The position numbers were made by a program, and so were the translations under genes. Below the pieces are notes generated by a model that was not told the origin of the DNA, did not search any database, and saw only the letters and a program-made list of their open reading frames with translations. Shown here in pieces: positions 16,944-19,942 of a stretch of DNA of 19,942 nt. The stretch is from JBCBZH01 sp039815415 (GTDB lineage: Bacteria > Bacteroidota > Rhodothermia > Rhodothermales > Rubricoccaceae). Within the stretch, counting starts at the first letter, position 1, and each line of letters starts with the position of its first letter. The DNA lies in the NCBI GenBank assembly GCA_039815415.1, contig JBCBZH010000048.1:1-19942 (forward strand), given 5' to 3'.

Positions 16944-16970
16944 GTCCCCTCTCCCCTGGGGAGAGGGGAC
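16944..16970. repeat. Perfect 13-bp inverted repeat just after the pbpC stop
   Basis: GTCCCCTCTCCCC (16944-16956) and GGGGAGAGGGGAC (16958-16970) are exact complements around a single T. In RNA the central bases would open to form a loop. It begins 6 bp after the pbpC stop on the minus strand and could protect the 3' end or slow transcription; no T-run follows. It is clearly related to the inverted repeat at 16813-16838. Confidence 0.75.
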
Positions 16971-16976
16971 TGGAGA

Positions 16977-19403
16977 TCATGGAACGGCGGCGGCTGCCAG
17001 CGCGGCGCCGCGAACGACGATGGGGGAGGGGCGGCTGCGGAGGCGACGGCCCTCACGGGTGACAGCCTGCAGCTCGATGGTGTGACGGCCCGGTGTGAGG
17101 GGCCAGTCCGTGGTGCCCAGCGTACGGTCGTCACTCGAGCTGGCGAGGGGCGTGCCGTTGACCACCCAGCGCACGTCCAGAAGGTCAGCGTCGGCGTGGC
17201 CTTTCAGGCGGACGCGCTGGTACTCGGGGCGCAGGACGGGGTCGAACACGAAGGCCGTGCCGGGCTCGGGGTAGGTGATCCGCAGGCGGTCCGAGTAGCG
17301 GAGGCTGTCGCGCGCGGCGACGGTCGCGGTCGCCATCGGGGGAAGCGCCAGCCCGCGCTCGCGCATCCAGGCGTGGTACTCGGCGGGGTAGACCACGAAC
17401 ACGCGCTGCTCGATGTGCTCGGCTGGCGTCGTCGCCTCAGCCAACAGTCCGGTGCGGGCATCGACGGCCACGCGCTGGTGGACCGTGCAGGTGTCGGTGT
17501 GGACGTGGCCGCTCCCCGCCTGCGCGGGGACAGGCAGCCCGATGGCCCTCCGCGTCGTCGGGCAGAACGCGCCCGGACGGTCGCCGCTCACCGAGCAGAT
17601 CTCGCGCTCGACGATGCCTCGCGGTCTTGTGAACTCACCGCCGGGGCCAAGGGCGCGCATCAGCGCGTTGAAGATGGGACCGGCGCCGCGCGTGCCGCTC
17701 ACCCACCGCATCGGGCTGCCATCGGCGTTGCCCACCCAGACGGCGACCGTGTGGTGGGGCGTGAAGCCGACGGCCCAGTTGTCACGGTAGTCCTTGGAGG
17801 TGCCCGTCTTGACCGCCACGGGGAATGGAAGCTCGAGCGGTCCGCCGCGCCCGAAGCCGGGCGCTCTCGCCTCGGGATCGCTCAGGATGTCAGCGAGCAG
17901 GTACGTCACAGCGGGTGTGAGACCCATGTCGGTCGGCGCCTCGCGCTGGCGCTGGAGCGTGTCGCCGGAGGTTGTCCGAATCCAGCGGACGGTGTTCACC
18001 GGCGGCAGCGATCCGCCTCGCGCGACGCCCGCGTACGCCCGCGCCAGCTCGATGAGACGTACCTCGCCGTTGCCCAGCGTCAGCCCGACGCCGTAGTGCT
18101 CGGCCGATTGACGCAGGCTCTCGAAGCCCGAGCGCCGGAGCAGCTTCAGCAGGGCCTCCGGCCCAACCTGCTGCACCAGCCGCACCGCAGGCACGTTGTA
18201 CGACGATGCCAACGCCTGCCGCGCAGGCACCGGCCCGTGGAACGTCTTGTCGTAGTTCTCGGGCGAGAAGGCGCCGCCCGCCTCCACCACCTGAAGGTCG
18301 AGATCTGCGATGAGCGCGTCCGGCGTCGTGGCGCCGCTCTGGAACGCCAGGGCGTACGTGAACGGCTTCAGCGCGCTGCCGGGCTGGCGCAGGGCACGGG
18401 CTCCGTCCACCTGCCCGCGGGCCGCGTCGTCCCAGAAATCGGGACTGCCGACGTACGCCAGCACGTCGCCGGTCCGGTTGTCGAGCACGACCGCCGCCGC
18501 CGCGGTCACGCTCGCGTCCTCCAGCCCGCGCAGATGCGATGCGACGATGGTCTCGGCCTCGAGCTGGAGAGTTGGGCGGATGGTGGTCTGGACTTCCAGT
18601 GCATCCTCGGGGACGCGCTGGCGGACGTGCTCCACGAAGTGCGGCGCGCGGAACGTGGTCTGGGGTTGGATGAAAGCGAGGGGTGTCGTTTCCAACGCCT
18701 CGCGTTCGGCGGAGGTGACGTGTCCGGCGCGCTGCATGGCGGCCAGGACCGTGCGCTGGCGATCCGTAGCTCGGTCGGCGAAGCGGAAGGGGTCGAGGGC
18801 AGATGGTCGCTGGGGAAGCCCGACCAGCAGGGCGGCCTCGGGCACGGTCAGGTCCACAGCGGCTTTGCCGAAGTAGGTCTGCGCTGCCGCCTCGATGCCG
18901 TGCGCCCGGTTGCCAAAGGCGACCCGGTTGAGCCACAGCTCGAGGACCTCCTCCTTCGAGCGCCGCAGGTCCAGACGGAGCGCGAGGTGGGCCTCAGCGA
19001 GCTTGTCGGCCAGCGACGCGCGGGTGGTTCGGCCTCGCAGCGCTCGCGCTACCTGCATCGTTAGCGTCGATCCCCCGCTCGTGACCTCACCGTCGGTGAG
19101 GTTCTGCGTGGCTGCTCTCGCCAGTGCGAGGACGTCCACGCCGGGGTGCCGGTAGAACCGTTGGTCCTCGGTGGCGACGAGCGCGGCCACCACGTCGGGG
19201 GCCACATCCGCCAGCTCGACCGGCGTGCCGGTGCCGTCGGGCTGAACCTCGCGCAGCAGTCCCCCTGTGCGGTCGGTGATGCGGACGCTCGCCCGGTGTC
19301 CGGGAGTTGCGGCCTCGGGGAGCGGCCATGCCAGCGACGCCGCCAGCGCGAGCGTGCCTCCAAGGGCAGCGAGCGCGAGGCGGGAACGGAGGCGTCGGGG
19401 CAT
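16977..19403 (-). CDS. pbpC: Penicillin-binding protein 1C, bifunctional glycosyltransferase/transpeptidase
   Basis: The protein has 808 residues from ATG 19403 (MPRRLRSRLALAALGG), which puts a basic stretch and one membrane anchor (about 8-25) first; an open extension to 19487 lacks support. The GT51 domain shows ATEDQRFYRHPGVD (77-90, catalytic Glu79), GGSTLTMQVARAL (110-122), and KLAEAHLALRLDLRRSKEE (134-152) with ELWLNRVAFG. The transpeptidase shows SALK (343-346, nucleophile Ser343), SYN (401-403) and KTGTS (532-536). The C-terminal 90 residues (VRLKGHADADLLDVRWVVNG) are the BiPBP_C domain that marks PBP1C. It polymerises and crosslinks peptidoglycan at the outer face of the inner membrane. 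It is the first gene of the unit continuing with A2M and FKBP; all key residues are present. Confidence 0.95.
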   Translation of the reverse strand: MPRRLRSRLALAALGGTLALAASLAWPLPEAATPGHRASVRITDRTGGLLREVQPDGTGTPVELADVAPDVVAALVATEDQRFYRHPGVDVLALARAATQNLTDGEVTSGGSTLTMQVARALRGRTTRASLADKLAEAHLALRLDLRRSKEEVLELWLNRVAFGNRAHGIEAAAQTYFGKAAVDLTVPEAALLVGLPQRPSALDPFRFADRATDRQRTVLAAMQRAGHVTSAEREALETTPLAFIQPQTTFRAPHFVEHVRQRVPEDALEVQTTIRPTLQLEAETIVASHLRGLEDASVTAAAAVVLDNRTGDVLAYVGSPDFWDDAARGQVDGARALRQPGSALKPFTYALAFQSGATTPDALIADLDLQVVEAGGAFSPENYDKTFHGPVPARQALASSYNVPAVRLVQQVGPEALLKLLRRSGFESLRQSAEHYGVGLTLGNGEVRLIELARAYAGVARGGSLPPVNTVRWIRTTSGDTLQRQREAPTDMGLTPAVTYLLADILSDPEARAPGFGRGGPLELPFPVAVKTGTSKDYRDNWAVGFTPHHTVAVWVGNADGSPMRWVSGTRGAGPIFNALMRALGPGGEFTRPRGIVEREICSVSGDRPGAFCPTTRRAIGLPVPAQAGSGHVHTDTCTVHQRVAVDARTGLLAEATTPAEHIEQRVFVVYPAEYHAWMRERGLALPPMATATVAARDSLRYSDRLRITYPEPGTAFVFDPVLRPEYQRVRLKGHADADLLDVRWVVNGTPLASSSDDRTLGTTDWPLTPGRHTIELQAVTREGRRLRSRPSPIVVRGAALAAAAVP

Positions 19404-19797
19404 CAGGCAGGCGGTGGACGTGGCAAGGTATGGGGCGAGCGGTGAGTCAACGTCGCAACCCCTCAAGTCATCTGGTGCAGTCCACATGCGGGCGCGTTTC
19501 CTCGAGCTGGCGACTCACGTCTCTGGGCGATTGGATCGAGCTGGCGATTTGAGTCTATGGGCGAGCCATGCGCACGATCGGATCAGATGCACGCGGTCGA
19601 CTCCTGCTGACGATGCGTTCGCGCTGGCGACGTACGTTTTCGTCACCCGCCACCCCCACACCCCGCCGTCATGCCTGCGCAGGCAGGCATCCACTCGCCA
19701 GCTCGACGCCCTCACTTTGCCGTCATGCTTGCCCCTGCCTCCATTTGGGTGGACATCGGCAAGAATCCACTCACCGACTCGACCCTTCACTCCGCCG
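19404..19797. other. Repeat-rich intergenic region upstream of pbpC
   Basis: About 390 bp between the pbpC start and the GIY-YIG stop. It carries three copies of the decamer CGAGCTGGCG, a 34-bp direct duplication (19502-19569) and two full hairpin repeat units plus the start of a third (from 19665). A 109-residue open frame on the minus strand (19844-19515) merely translates the hairpin repeats (VDSCLRRNDGG, VDACLRRHDGG) and is not a gene. A pbpC promoter probably lies near 19404-19500 but was not recognised. Confidence 0.6.
19502..19569. repeat. Imperfect 34-bp direct duplication
   Basis: Two adjacent units begin at 19502 and 19536. Both open with TCGAGCTGGCGA and share GTCTnTGGGCGA further in; by eye about 24 of the first 29 positions agree. 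Each unit carries one copy of the window-wide decamer. Confidence 0.7.
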
Positions 19798-19824
19798 TCA
19801 TTCCTGCGAAGGCAGGAATCCACG
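19665..19824. repeat. Three tandem hairpin units (extragenic palindrome family)
   Basis: GCCGTCAT starts at 19665, 19719 and 19794, giving spacings of 54 and 75 bp. Unit 1 has arms ATGCCTGC (19671-19678) and GCAGGCAT (19683-19690). Unit 3 has ATTCCTGC (19800-19807) and GCAGGAAT (19812-19819). Unit 2 has ATGCTTGCC (19725-19733) and GGCAAGAAT (19758-19766) around a 24-base loop, which explains the longer spacing. Each hairpin is followed by ATCCAC and then a variable 'CGCCAGCTCGAC'-like tail. This is the common CGTCATTCCTGC...GCAGGAATCCA class of dispersed palindromes seen in many bacteria. Confidence 0.8.
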
Positions 19825-19942
19825 GTCTGGCAACTCGGCGTCAAACAACTCTTTCCACTCGGGGTTGACCGACTCGATCAAGCGGATCTTCCACGCTCGC
19901 TTCCAGGCCTTGATCTGCTTCTCGCGCCGGATTGCAGCGGTG
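19798..19942 (-). CDS. GIY-YIG family endonuclease, C-terminal fragment (5' part outside window)
   Basis: The minus frame is open from the right edge to TGA at 19800-19798, giving 47 residues. TAAIRREKQIKAWKRAWK and IRLIESVNPEWKELFD match the conserved C-terminus of small UPF0213/YhbQ-like GIY-YIG proteins, in which the Arg-Glu-Lys-Gln-(I/L)-Lys helix carries the metal-binding glutamate. The first 50 or so residues, with the GIY and YIG strands, lie beyond the window. The cellular role of these short stand-alone members is unclear; some are thought to act on branched or foreign DNA. The last residues (RGFLPSQE) and the stop are encoded by the third hairpin repeat, so the native C-terminus seems to have been replaced. 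Confidence 0.8.
   Translation of the reverse strand, partial: TAAIRREKQIKAWKRAWKIRLIESVNPEWKELFDAELPDRGFLPSQE

Larger units (their letters stand above)
16698..16976. other. Intergenic region between pbpC and the A2M gene, with two GC-rich hairpins
   Basis: About 280 bp without a convincing gene. It holds two related inverted repeats (16813-16838 and 16944-16970) and two copies of the decamer CGAGCTGGCG (16778-16787 as its complement; 16869-16878 direct). No promoter could be recognised. The A2M gene may be read through from pbpC or have its own start here. Confidence 0.6.
443..19705. repeat. Dispersed decamer CGAGCTGGCG, 19 exact copies on both strands
   Basis: Direct copies start at 1257, 5197, 10417, 10987, 12570, 13839, 16183, 16869, 17136, 19503 and 19537. 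Complement copies (CGCCAGCTCG) start at 443, 5867, 9870, 10175, 16778, 18042, 19209 and 19696. Six are non-coding (10987, 16778, 16869, 19503, 19537, 19696). The commonest flanks extend it to TCGAGCTGGCGA, present in full six times. Coding copies read as ELA, RQL, RAG, ASS, PAR and ASWR, so no single peptide motif explains them. Confidence 0.8.

Noticed and set aside
16863..19064. 733-residue open frame on the plus strand
   Set aside because: It is antisense to pbpC, whose GT51 and transpeptidase motifs are all intact. The shadow runs through the hairpin repeats at its start and shows no domain.
19515..19844. 109-residue minus-strand frame
   Set aside because: It translates the palindrome repeats themselves (VDSCLRRNDGG-like peptides) and is a well-known kind of false gene.

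Overview
The window looks like a high-GC member of the Bacteroidota/Rhodothermota, perhaps Rhodothermales. This placement is tentative. It rests on GC-rich codons, start codons that mostly lack a clear Shine-Dalgarno sequence, an IspE (non-mevalonate) gene, and a lipoprotein alpha-2-macroglobulin next to PBP1C. No rRNA, tRNA, CRISPR, transposase or integrase was seen.

Positions 1-9795 hold a surface-polysaccharide cluster of the Wzx/Wzy type. On the minus strand, reading from 7457 down to the left edge, the order is: an outer-membrane export protein (Wza-like, SLBB domains), a polysaccharide co-polymerase (Wzz-like), an O-antigen polymerase/ligase, an FkbM methyltransferase, and two GT4-type glycosyltransferases, the last cut by the window edge. 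Most junctions overlap or nearly touch, as in one translationally coupled operon. A 139-bp divergent region (7458-7596) separates this operon from a plus-strand unit: a second FkbM methyltransferase, a Wzx-type flippase, and ispE. IspE makes isoprenoid precursors, and through them the undecaprenyl carrier that the flippase and polymerase depend on. Part of this cluster (about 3.0-4.4 kb) is visibly less GC-rich than the right half, which suggests exchange.

Positions 10636-19403 hold a second minus-strand unit for the cell envelope. PBP1C (bifunctional peptidoglycan synthase) is followed by a 1.9-thousand-residue alpha-2-macroglobulin lipoprotein with an intact CLEQ thioester, then a small FKBP-type prolyl isomerase lipoprotein. 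IspE and the FKBP gene converge and overlap by 35 bp.

The right end (19404-19942) is a repeat-rich intergenic stretch of about 390 bp. It holds a 34-bp direct duplication and three tandem hairpin units, followed by the 3' end of a GIY-YIG nuclease gene whose last codons and stop lie inside the third hairpin unit.

The most striking signal belongs to no single gene. The decamer CGAGCTGGCG occurs 19 times, on both strands and in several reading frames, with six copies in under 1 kb of non-coding DNA. Spacing, lack of strand bias and near-absence from the polysaccharide island resemble a DNA uptake sequence or another genome-wide recognition word.
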